NCBI GenBank assembly: GCA_964444885.1
Contig: CAYUIZ010000028.1
Span: 1-28,192, forward strand
Length of the DNA stretch: 28,192 nt
Reading direction: 5' to 3'
Source: CAYRGQ01 sp964444885
Lineage (GTDB): Bacteria; Bacteroidota; Bacteroidia; Sphingobacteriales; Sphingobacteriaceae
A program made the translations under genes and the position numbers. Under the pieces are notes generated by a model that was given only the letters and a program-made list of their open reading frames with translations, was not told the origin of the DNA and did no database searches. How positions within the stretch are numbered: the stretch's first letter is position 1; each line of letters begins with the position of its first letter. This document shows positions 9,424-16,055 of the stretch, piece after piece.

Positions 9424-10299
9424 ATGAAAAAACTGTATTATCTCGCGATTGTGCTAGCCTTGGCGCTGCACGGTTGCAAAGAAGAGCACTTTACTTTTGG
9501 CGAGCTCCGTACACCCACCCTTGACGAGCCGACTGTGGCCGTGGTGGGCAGCGCTGCGGCAAGCCCCACCGGCGATGGCAGCGGGCAGGTTTCCGTCCAG
9601 GTGCAGGCGCGCGATGCGATTAATTATAAAGTGGATTTCGGAGACGGATCTGCGCCCAAGCGCTCAACCAGTTCCACGTTCGCCCATACGTATGGCCATA
9701 CGGGCGAACGGACGTTCGACATTACGATCACCGCCTATGGGCCGGCAGGTATCAGCGCCAGCCGGTCGGTCAGCGTGGAGGTCCTGCGCAACTTCGCGCC
9801 CAATCCCGAATTGGTTGAATTCCTGACGGGAAATTCGTCCAAAGTGTGGGCAATCGATTCACTCGCAGCGGGTCACTTTGGCGTAGGTCCGCCGGACGGC
9901 TTCTCGCCCGACTGGTGGGCGGCACCACCCATGGATAAGCAAGGCATGGGCATCTACGACGACGAATATGTTTTCCATGCCGACGGCCGGTTTGAGCACG
10001 TGACGAACGGTTCGATCTTTGGCAAGAAGGAATATCTTACCGTTTTCGACAATACACTGACAGGCGCAGACGACTTTACCCTAGTGGGGCCAGCTGCGGC
10101 CAACTATTCAGACCAGTTTTCCTACGATGGTAGCGAGACGGAGGAATACATTGTCTTCGGCGGACTAGGCCACCTCGGCAACTACGTGGGTGGGCACCGT
10201 TTCCTCGTTCTGCAGCGGACGCCCGAAACCATGACGCTAAAAACAATCGGTGCCGATACCAACGCATGGTATGTTAAAATTAAAGCAAAAACAGAATGA
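9424..10299 (+). CDS. PKD-domain surface lipoprotein, probable second glycan-binding protein
   Basis: Predicted 291 residues. A signal peptide ends in LHGC (Cys18, lipidated). Residues about 30-125 are a clear PKD domain (VDFGDGSAPKRS, FAHTYGHTGERTF, DITITAYGPAG). Residues about 126-291 form a second domain starting NSSKVWAIDSLAAGHFGVG and rich in aromatic residues (PDWWAAPP). This domain recurs in lipoproteins of Bacteroidota glucan loci, but I know of no established catalytic role. The gene starts 2 bases after the preceding stop and overlaps the GH16 gene by 4 bases (ATGA), so translation is probably coupled. It is best read as a surface glycan-binding protein (SGBP) paired with the enzyme. 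Confidence 0.82.
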   Translation: MKKLYYLAIVLALALHGCKEEHFTFGELRTPTLDEPTVAVVGSAAASPTGDGSGQVSVQVQARDAINYKVDFGDGSAPKRSTSSTFAHTYGHTGERTFDITITAYGPAGISASRSVSVEVLRNFAPNPELVEFLTGNSSKVWAIDSLAAGHFGVGPPDGFSPDWWAAPPMDKQGMGIYDDEYVFHADGRFEHVTNGSIFGKKEYLTVFDNTLTGADDFTLVGPAAANYSDQFSYDGSETEEYIVFGGLGHLGNYVGGHRFLVLQRTPETMTLKTIGADTNAWYVKIKAKTE

Positions 10300-11315
10300 T
10301 CAAATTATGGATATGGTGTACTGCACTCATTGGGATGGTGAGCTGCAGCAACAACGACGGTGTAGAAGGCAATATCATCCCGAGCAACCTTGTGCTGACG
10401 TACGAGGTCCTGGACACGAATGACGGCACCGTGTTTTTCACGGCAAAAGCCGACAACGCCGCCAGCTACGATTTTGATTTCGGCAATGGCGAACACGTTA
10501 ATTCCCAAACGGGCATTGTGCGGTACACGTATCCTGCCGGCGGCACGATTGAAGTGACGGTTCGCGCTAAAACCAACAGCGGGTCGATATCGGTGAAGGA
10601 GCAGGTGACGGTCAGCAAGGAGCAGCAACTACTGTGGTCCGACGAATTCGATGGCACGGGCGCGCCCGACAGCCGGTATTGGAGTCACGATATCGGGACA
10701 GGCGAATGGGGCTGGGGCAATAACGAGTCGCAGTTCTATACCGATCGGCCAGAAAACGTGTACATGTCAGACGGTACGCTGAAAATCCGCCTGCTGAAGG
10801 AAAACTACGAAGGCAGCGCCTATACGTCGGCCCGTATTAAGACGCAGGGCAAGTTTTCGTTTACCTACGGCAAGGTCGAGATACGTGCCAAACTGCCCGA
10901 AGGACGCGGAACTTGGCCGGCGGGCTGGATGCTGGGCAGCAACTTCGCGACGGTGGGCTGGCCCGAGAGCGGCGAAATCGATATCCTCGAGCACGTCGGC
11001 AATCAGCTGCATACGATCCATGGCACACTGCATCTGCCGGGTAATTATGGGGGCAACGCTGTCACCAAAACGACGACGCTGCCGACAGCCACCACGGATT
11101 TTCATGTGTACGGACTGGAATGGGACGCCCGCGAAATCAAGTTCTCGGTGGATGGCAACGTGTTCCACACCTTCGCGAATAACAGTTCAACGCCGTTTCA
11201 TGCTGACTTCTTCCTGATTTTAAACCTGGCAATGGGAGGCACGTTCGGTGGCGAGATCGATCCAGCGATCGAGGAAGCCATCTACGAGATTGATTACGTT
11301 CGCGTGTACCAGTAG
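10296..11315 (+). CDS. Lipid-anchored GH16 endo-beta-glucanase (laminarinase-like) with N-terminal PKD domain
   Basis: Predicted 339 residues. The lipobox GMVSC puts the lipid on Cys17. A PKD-like domain covers about 25-108 and the GH16 jelly roll about 112-339. The catalytic motif is ESGEIDILEHVG: Glu227 nucleophile, Asp229 helper and Glu232 acid/base, in the ExDxxE form typical of laminarinase-type GH16 members. Other family features are WSDEFDG, WGWGNNESQFYT, WPAGWMLG and the closing YEIDYVRVYQ. It should cut internal beta-1,3 (or mixed beta-1,3/1,4) glucosidic bonds at the cell surface, giving oligosaccharides to SusCD. It is last in the operon, before a strong terminator. The exact substrate cannot be told from sequence. 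Confidence 0.93.
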   Translation: MIKLWIWCTALIGMVSCSNNDGVEGNIIPSNLVLTYEVLDTNDGTVFFTAKADNAASYDFDFGNGEHVNSQTGIVRYTYPAGGTIEVTVRAKTNSGSISVKEQVTVSKEQQLLWSDEFDGTGAPDSRYWSHDIGTGEWGWGNNESQFYTDRPENVYMSDGTLKIRLLKENYEGSAYTSARIKTQGKFSFTYGKVEIRAKLPEGRGTWPAGWMLGSNFATVGWPESGEIDILEHVGNQLHTIHGTLHLPGNYGGNAVTKTTTLPTATTDFHVYGLEWDAREIKFSVDGNVFHTFANNSSTPFHADFFLILNLAMGGTFGGEIDPAIEEAIYEIDYVRVYQ

Positions 11316-11338
11316 CGTGCGTACGGCTGCATAAAGCC

Positions 11339-11374
11339 AGGGCGGTTCAACACGTTTGAACTGCCCTTTTTTTT
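11339..11374 (+). terminator. Intrinsic terminator of the PUL operon
   Basis: A 12-bp stem (11339-11350 with 11356-11367, one G-U pair) with a 5-base loop is followed by an unbroken run of eight T (11367-11374). It starts 24 bases after the GH16 stop codon and is the strongest terminator in the window. Confidence 0.9.
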
Positions 11375-11415
11375 TGTGGTCGCTGAAATGGCCTGTTGAA
11401 TTCATAAAAAAAGCC

Positions 11416-11447
11416 CACCTTTGGATAAGGGGTTCCCCCATAACCAA
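11416..11447 (+). promoter_or_regulatory. Candidate promoter and leader hairpin of the DUF1801-GNAT pair
   Basis: CACCTTTG at 11416-11423 resembles the -7 consensus TAnnTTTG except for its first base. Directly after or overlapping it lies a symmetrical stem-loop: TTGG (11421-11424) pairs with CCAA (11444-11447), GGGG (11429-11432) pairs with CCCC (11436-11439), and ATAA faces ATAA between them. The ATG of the DUF1801 gene follows 7 bases later. Confidence 0.35.
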
Positions 11448-11453
11448 GCAACA

Positions 11454-11891
11454 ATGGCAACGATTAAGACCATACAAACCGATGCTGACGTCCACGAGTT
11501 CATCCGGACATTCGCCAATACCGAACAAAAGCGGAAAGACAGTGTTGCATTATTGGATCTGATGCATGAGGTGACGGGGTACGAACCCAAGATGTGGGGT
11601 CCGTCCATGATCGGTTTTGGAAGTTACCACTACCGCTCGGAGCGGAGCCGCCAGGCGGGCGATTGGCCTTTGGTCGGGTTTTCTCCCCGCAAGGCCGCGA
11701 TATCGCTCTATGTCTTCACCGGAAATCCCGAGCACGAACACTTGCTCGAAAACCTCGGCAAGTTCAAGCGGGGTAAGGCCTGCATCTACGCGAATAAACT
11801 GGCTGACCTCAATCTCGATGCGTTGAGAAAATTAATTGTGGCCACGGCGGAATTCTTGCGTGGGCGATACGGGGAATCCGATGCATCATAA
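11454..11891 (+). CDS. DUF1801 domain protein
   Basis: Predicted 145 residues. The family pattern is clear: RKDSVALLDLMHEVTGYEPKMWGPSMIGFGSYHYRS, then LVGFSPRKAAISLYV, then LGKFKRGKACIYANKLADLNLDALRKLI. DUF1801 proteins are small soluble proteins with a conserved fold, and their biochemical role is not established. I chose the ATG at 11454 because the family begins close to this point; the in-frame ATG at 11421 lies inside the leader hairpin. It is followed after 12 bases by a GNAT gene on the same strand, so they probably share a transcript. Confidence 0.88.
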   Translation: MATIKTIQTDADVHEFIRTFANTEQKRKDSVALLDLMHEVTGYEPKMWGPSMIGFGSYHYRSERSRQAGDWPLVGFSPRKAAISLYVFTGNPEHEHLLENLGKFKRGKACIYANKLADLNLDALRKLIVATAEFLRGRYGESDAS

Positions 11892-11903
11892 ACAACATAC
11901 ATC

Positions 11904-12185
11904 ATGGAAATACAAAAAAACGACGACGGCAAGCGGGGCATTCTGATTGCATCCATCAACGGACAGCAGGCCGGCATGATTGCCTACACCTGGGCGGGCG
12001 AGGACAAATTTATCATCGAACATACCGAAACGGTACCTGATTTTGCAGGGCAGGGCGTGGGCAAACAGCTCGTAGCGGCCGCCGTAGACCTCGCGCGGGC
12101 GTCGGGTGTCAGCGTTATACCGCTATGCCCCTTTGCTAAGGGCGTTTTTGACAAAACACCCGAATACGCAGACGTGCGCCTCTAA
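11904..12185 (+). CDS. Small GNAT-family N-acetyltransferase (YjdJ/NATD1 type)
   Basis: Predicted 93 residues, the usual size of the compact COG2388-type GNAT. The acetyl-CoA binding loop is VPDFAGQGVGKQLVAAAVDLARASG, and the family ending PLCPFAKGVFDKTPEYADV is intact. The histidine and glutamate of IIEHTETVP are also typical. The acetyl acceptor is unknown. It lies 12 bases after the DUF1801 gene and faces the convergent TerC gene 60 bases away. No clear T-run terminator is seen in that gap, although an imperfect GC-rich stem can be drawn at about 12186-12210. Confidence 0.9.
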   Translation: MEIQKNDDGKRGILIASINGQQAGMIAYTWAGEDKFIIEHTETVPDFAGQGVGKQLVAAAVDLARASGVSVIPLCPFAKGVFDKTPEYADVRL

Positions 12186-12245
12186 GGCGGAGCCCGTGCG
12201 GCTTTCGCTCATGAAAGTATCGTTAAAATGCAAAATGTCCGATGG

Positions 12246-13313
12246 CTATGCTAACGGATTCCCATCCTGTGGCGGTGTTTTCTTGGGGAACATCAACGAC
12301 GCGACCACACTAATCACCAGAATACTAATGATGATGATTAAAGAGTGCGAAGTTTCGAAGCCCCAGTCTTTCAGCCAATTGTGCAACAGCATCTTCGCGC
12401 CGATAAATACCAGCAGAAACGATAAACCCACTTTCAGGTAGTGGAATTTGTGGATGATGTTGACCAGCAGGAAGAACATCGAGCGCAAGCCCAGGATCGC
12501 GAAAATGTTCGAGAAGAATACAATATAAGGGTCTTGGGTGACGGCGAAGATAGCCGGAATGGAGTCGACGGCAAAGATGACGTCGGTAAACTCGATCACC
12601 AGCAGCACCAAAAATAACGGTGTGACGTAGTTAATGCCGTCTTTCTTGTGGAAGAACTTTCCCCGTACGAAATAGGGGTAAACTTTTAGAAAACGGGACG
12701 CAAACTTAACTACCGCATGGTTTTGGGGGTCGATCTTGTCATCATGGTCGCGGTTAAAAAACATCATGAAGCCCGTGTAGATGAGAAATACCCCAAACAG
12801 GTACAGAATCCATTCAAACTGGCTGATGAGCGTAGCGCCGATGAAAATGAACAGGAAGCGCAACACGACAGCACCGATAATGCCCCAAACGAGCACTTTG
12901 TGGTAATACTGCTTAGGTACGCCAAATGAGCTGAATACCAGTACCATGACGAAAATATTGTCCACCGAAAGCGCGTATTCCACCACGTAGCCGGTAATAT
13001 ATTCGAGCGAAAGGTTTTTGTTGTACAGGTTGATGCTCGCTGCCAGGTCGCTGGGGATAATCTCGACGTTGTGCCGGTGCTTGGCGATCACCTCGGCGAG
13101 GTGCTCAAAATCTTGGATGTTGTGGAGCTCGTGCCCCCAGATTCGCAAAACGACGTAAAATAATAGTGAGCAGGTGACCCAAACGCCACTCATAATGGCC
13201 GCTTGTTTGAAGCCGACTTCTTTGTTGCCTTTGCTAAAGACACCTAAGTCGATGGCCAGCATGAGGATAATGAAAATGAGAAAACCTCCAAAAAACAGGA
13301 CTTCGTTACTCAT
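12246..13313 (-). CDS. TerC/Alx-family integral membrane protein
   Basis: Predicted 355 residues with about eight to nine hydrophobic helices. Two family signatures are intact: EYALSVDNIFVMVLVFSSFGVP and IEFTDVIFAVDSIPAIFAVTQDPYIVFFSNIFAILGLRSMFF, each with the acidic residues proposed to bind metal. The soluble insert at about residues 65-105 is longer than in short TerC proteins. The family has been linked to tellurite resistance and, more recently, to manganese export during secretion or pH stress. Here it begins 1 base after the stop codon of the prenyl synthase gene, so it is co-transcribed and perhaps translated by re-initiation. There are no ter-cluster partners nearby, so I favour a metal-ion role over tellurite resistance. 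Confidence 0.92.
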   Translation of the reverse strand: MSNEVLFFGGFLIFIILMLAIDLGVFSKGNKEVGFKQAAIMSGVWVTCSLLFYVVLRIWGHELHNIQDFEHLAEVIAKHRHNVEIIPSDLAASINLYNKNLSLEYITGYVVEYALSVDNIFVMVLVFSSFGVPKQYYHKVLVWGIIGAVVLRFLFIFIGATLISQFEWILYLFGVFLIYTGFMMFFNRDHDDKIDPQNHAVVKFASRFLKVYPYFVRGKFFHKKDGINYVTPLFLVLLVIEFTDVIFAVDSIPAIFAVTQDPYIVFFSNIFAILGLRSMFFLLVNIIHKFHYLKVGLSFLLVFIGAKMLLHNWLKDWGFETSHSLIIIISILVISVVASLMFPKKTPPQDGNPLA

Positions 13314-13314
13314 G

Positions 13315-14286
13315 TTACTTTTTTCTTTCTGTTGTGAATTTAACTAGTTGTTCGAGGCCGTCCCGGTATTGGCTTGCAGGAAATTCTGCCAGGATATCAA
13401 ATGCGCGTTGTTGGTATTCTTGCATTTTTGTAGTCGCGTACTCCATGCCGCCGCTCGTGCGGACGAAATCAATTACTTCGCGTACTTTGGCGTTATCCTC
13501 GTTGTGGTTTTTGACCAAATTGATAATATGCCGTTTTTCACTTTTCGATGTGTGGCTAAGGGCGTGGATCAGGGGCAGGGTCAGTTTCTTTTCCTTAATG
13601 TCATTGCCCAGGGGCTTGCCCACGTCGTCGAGCCCGAAATCAAACAGGTCGTCCTTGATCTGGAAGGCAATGCCCACGTACTCGCCAAAAGCATGCATCT
13701 TGTCGATGGTTGCCTGGTCGGCTCCTGTCGAGGCCGCGCCGCAAGCGCAGCACGATGCAATCAGCGAAGCCGTCTTCTGGCGAATGACCTCAAAATAGAT
13801 GGATTCCTCAATGTCCATGCGCCGTGCTTTTTCAATTTGCAACAGCTCTCCTTCGCTCATCTGCTCGACGGCGTAGGTGACGATAGCGAGCAAGTCGATG
13901 TCCTTGTTCTTGATAGACAGGGACAAACCCTTGGCAAGCAGAAAATCACCTACCAATACCGCAATCTTGTTTTTCCACAGTGCATTGACCGAAAAGAATC
14001 CCCGGCGCTGGTTGGCGTTGTCTACCACGTCGTCGTGTACGAGCGATGCGGTATGCAATAATTCCACTAACGCTGCACCGCGGTATGTCGATTCACTGAT
14101 GTTGCCGCAAAGGCCAGCCGAGAAAAAGACAAACATGGGGCGCATTTGTTTGCCCTTGCGCTTGACTATGTAATGGGTGATGCGGTCGATCAGGGGAGCG
14201 GAACTTTTCATCGACTCCTTGAACTTGTCTTCAAACAGCGAAAGCTCCGTCGCTATCGGACGCTGTATATCGTCTAGTTTAAGCAT
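13315..14286 (-). CDS. Polyprenyl diphosphate synthase (long-chain, trans type)
   Basis: Predicted 323 residues, normal for octaprenyl/heptaprenyl-type synthases. Motifs: GKQMRP (45-50), the first aspartate-rich motif DDVVD at 85-89 followed by RRG, and the second KDDLFD with aspartates at 212, 213 and 216. The residues four and five places before the first motif are Ser81 and Ala80. Small residues there leave the product tunnel open, so a long chain (roughly C30-C40, as used for menaquinone side chains) is more likely than farnesyl or geranylgeranyl diphosphate. It condenses isopentenyl diphosphate units onto an allylic primer in the cytosol. It is first in a two-gene operon with the TerC gene. 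Confidence 0.93.
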   Translation of the reverse strand: MLKLDDIQRPIATELSLFEDKFKESMKSSAPLIDRITHYIVKRKGKQMRPMFVFFSAGLCGNISESTYRGAALVELLHTASLVHDDVVDNANQRRGFFSVNALWKNKIAVLVGDFLLAKGLSLSIKNKDIDLLAIVTYAVEQMSEGELLQIEKARRMDIEESIYFEVIRQKTASLIASCCACGAASTGADQATIDKMHAFGEYVGIAFQIKDDLFDFGLDDVGKPLGNDIKEKKLTLPLIHALSHTSKSEKRHIINLVKNHNEDNAKVREVIDFVRTSGGMEYATTKMQEYQQRAFDILAEFPASQYRDGLEQLVKFTTERKK

Positions 14287-14304
14287 TTATACGTCAAATG
14301 AGAT

Positions 14305-14331
14305 GCCCTTTTTTTAACAGGGCGCAAGATA
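14305..14331 (-). promoter_or_regulatory. Candidate promoter and start hairpin of the prenyl synthase-TerC operon
   Basis: On the minus strand a TATCTTGC box (14324-14331), a near match to TAnnTTTG, is followed at once by a small stem: GCCC (14320-14323) pairs with GGGC (14305-14308) around an A-rich loop. The ATG is 18 bases further on. Confidence 0.35.
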
Positions 14332-14466
14332 CTAAGTTATTTTCAGAGGCAATTATCCAGCCGTTAAAATATTTAGCCCAACATCCTTGCGGTCGGGTAA
14401 CGTGATGAGGCTTTTGGTTTTAGATTGGTCTGTTTTTTGTTCATTGCGTACCCAAACATCACACCG

Positions 14467-15045
14467 ATGCACAAACACCTTATTGCCATTGCCTGCCTAT
14501 GGGTATTTTCCGCGGCTAGCTTACACGCCCAAGAGATTTTTCGCGCTGATACGACCGGCTACGAGCAGCAGCGGCTGAGAGTTAACGAGCTCCTGCAGCA
14601 GCGCAGTGCGCGTTTTGGTCAGTTTGAGGAAAGCCTGCGCCAACGAACGGGCATCTTCGGGCTCAAAACCAAGAAGGATATGCAGGCCTCCATCGATATT
14701 CTCAAGGAAATCGTTCTGATGGATAACCACATCTTTAAGGAGACCAAGCAATTGGTGGATTTCAAGGATTTCGAAAGTGAGATGATCGCCCGCCAGGCCC
14801 AAGAGTTTGATGGCCGTATCAATGGTTATATTGCCACCATTAGCAAGCTGCAAAAAGAGCAGACCGAACTGCGTGCGCAAGTGCAAATGCTGCAATCCAA
14901 CCGGCAACAAGCCACCGGCGCCACCGTGTTTATCCTGATTCTGCTGGCGATCGGCGCGGTGCTGGTTTATGCGTTTTACGTCCGGCCTAAGCGTGCCAGG
15001 AAGAAGGCCTTGGACGGTGCGCCACCCCGTCAAGCGCCGGATTAA
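14467..15045 (+). CDS. Secreted coiled-coil protein with C-terminal membrane anchor, function unknown
   Basis: Predicted 192 residues from the ATG at 14467. This start places a clean signal peptide (to about residue 22, SLHAQ) at the N-terminus; the longer in-frame ATG at 14425 would bury it. Residues about 30-145 are charged and helical with heptad-like spacing (QQRLRVNELLQQ, AQEFDGRINGYIATISKLQKEQTELRAQVQMLQ), suggesting a coiled coil. A single membrane helix (FILILLAIGAVLVYAFYV, about 157-174) is followed by a basic tail. The topology suggests a periplasmic coiled coil held at the inner membrane. No family is recognised. Its stop codon overlaps that of the convergent stress-protein gene within one TTAA. 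Confidence 0.75.
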   Translation: MHKHLIAIACLWVFSAASLHAQEIFRADTTGYEQQRLRVNELLQQRSARFGQFEESLRQRTGIFGLKTKKDMQASIDILKEIVLMDNHIFKETKQLVDFKDFESEMIARQAQEFDGRINGYIATISKLQKEQTELRAQVQMLQSNRQQATGATVFILILLAIGAVLVYAFYVRPKRARKKALDGAPPRQAPD

Positions 15046-15869
15046 GCTTTCTCGCGAAGTAGCAACAGTGGCACGTCCGTATGGTGAGCCAATGCCGTGG
15101 TCACGTTGCGCCGAAACAGGCTTTCGAAGAAGCTGTGGCTCTTCGGAATGCTGATGATCAAGCCAGCCTGCTGGTCGCGCACAAATTTCATAATGCCCGG
15201 GGCAATGTCGCTTTCCTCCGTGAAATGATATTCAGGTTCCAGTTCCTCAAACAGGTCGTGCAAGTCGTACTGCTCCGGGATGCTGTCGATGTTAAAACGC
15301 TTCCCCGATTCGCTGACATTGACAATGGCGAGTTTCGCGCCTAGTCGATCCACCCATTGCCGGATATCCGTATAGGGCGTCGTCTGCATGATTTTTTCCA
15401 AGTCGCTGGTAAATACGATTCGCGTTATCGGGCGGAATTCGGCTGCGTGGGGCACCAGCAACGTGGGGATGGACGCTTTGCGCGCCAAGTTGATCGTGTG
15501 CGTGCCGACCAGGAATTTCTCCAAGCGTCCCTTCCCGGTGACGCCGGCTACCAGCAAGCCCGCCTGCAATTCTTGGGCGAGCTCCTCAATCCCCGACAGC
15601 AGCGCCTTGTCGTTGGCGCGAGTCTCGATCGTGATGCCAGGCCGCAGCGAACGCGATAAGCTGTCCTTTTCCATAGCCAGTTGTTTTTCGCAGGCCCGTT
15701 GGTAATCGACGGCTTGCGGCACGAGCTCGCCCGACGATAGGGATGTGGAATGGTAAGAATGATACAGTACAATGCGTTGGGTGCCCAGCGCGGCGGCCAG
15801 TTGGGTGGCGTATGCCGCGGCATGCGAGGCCGCAGTCGACAAGTCGTGGGCGATAATGATGGTGTCCAT
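15042..15869 (-). CDS. Universal stress protein with two tandem Usp domains
   Basis: Predicted 275 residues, the size of a double Usp protein. The first domain starts MDTIIIAHDLSTAASHAAAYA and ends in the nucleotide-binding pattern G-2x-G-9x-G-T at residues 109-123 (GVTGKGRLEKFLVGT). This form is seen in ATP-binding Usp members, so ATP binding is likely. The second domain (about 145-272) begins RIVFTSDLEK and ends TDVPLLLLR, but its own glycine-rich loop (ISIPKSHSFFESLFRRNVTTAL) lacks the glycines and probably does not bind ATP. The role is cytosolic stress adaptation; the partner is unknown. It is transcribed alone. Confidence 0.92.
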   Translation of the reverse strand: MDTIIIAHDLSTAASHAAAYATQLAAALGTQRIVLYHSYHSTSLSSGELVPQAVDYQRACEKQLAMEKDSLSRSLRPGITIETRANDKALLSGIEELAQELQAGLLVAGVTGKGRLEKFLVGTHTINLARKASIPTLLVPHAAEFRPITRIVFTSDLEKIMQTTPYTDIRQWVDRLGAKLAIVNVSESGKRFNIDSIPEQYDLHDLFEELEPEYHFTEESDIAPGIMKFVRDQQAGLIISIPKSHSFFESLFRRNVTTALAHHTDVPLLLLREKA

Positions 15870-15896
15870 AATGCCGGTTTAAATAGGTGCGAAATA

Positions 15897-15904
15897 CAAA
15901 TATA
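15897..15904 (-). promoter_or_regulatory. -7 box of the universal stress protein gene
   Basis: On the minus strand this reads TATATTTG, a perfect TAnnTTTG match 27 bases before the ATG. A TTTTG lies 12 bases further upstream, too close for a standard -33 element. Confidence 0.45.
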
Positions 15905-16010
15905 CCGATATCGTGTCAAAAGTCTATCTTTGAGCCGATTTTATGGGTGGACGACTGCTGGGGAACACAAAAATTGACGCTAATCTGATATCCCCTCACC
16001 CCAATACAGC

Positions 16011-16044
16011 TAAATTTGCTGGTTGGGGAACCAAATACCCCAAC
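16011..16044 (+). promoter_or_regulatory. Promoter and leader stem-loop of the ABC exporter gene
   Basis: TAAATTTG at 16011-16018 matches the -7 consensus. Three bases later GTTGGGG (16022-16028) pairs with CCCCAAC (16038-16044) in a 7-bp stem. An alternative palindrome, GGTTGGGGAACC, uses the same left arm, so two folds compete. The ATG at 16056 follows after a short AT-rich stretch. Confidence 0.45.
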
Positions 16045-16055
16045 TTTATTGACAC

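Noticed and set aside
12246..13313. Tellurite-resistance system around TerC
   Set aside because: No terA, terB, terD or related gene is present; the family name alone does not support tellurite resistance.
13348..14061. Plus-strand frame of 237 codons across the prenyl synthase gene
   Set aside because: The minus strand codes for an intact synthase with both aspartate motifs; the plus frame is a shadow.
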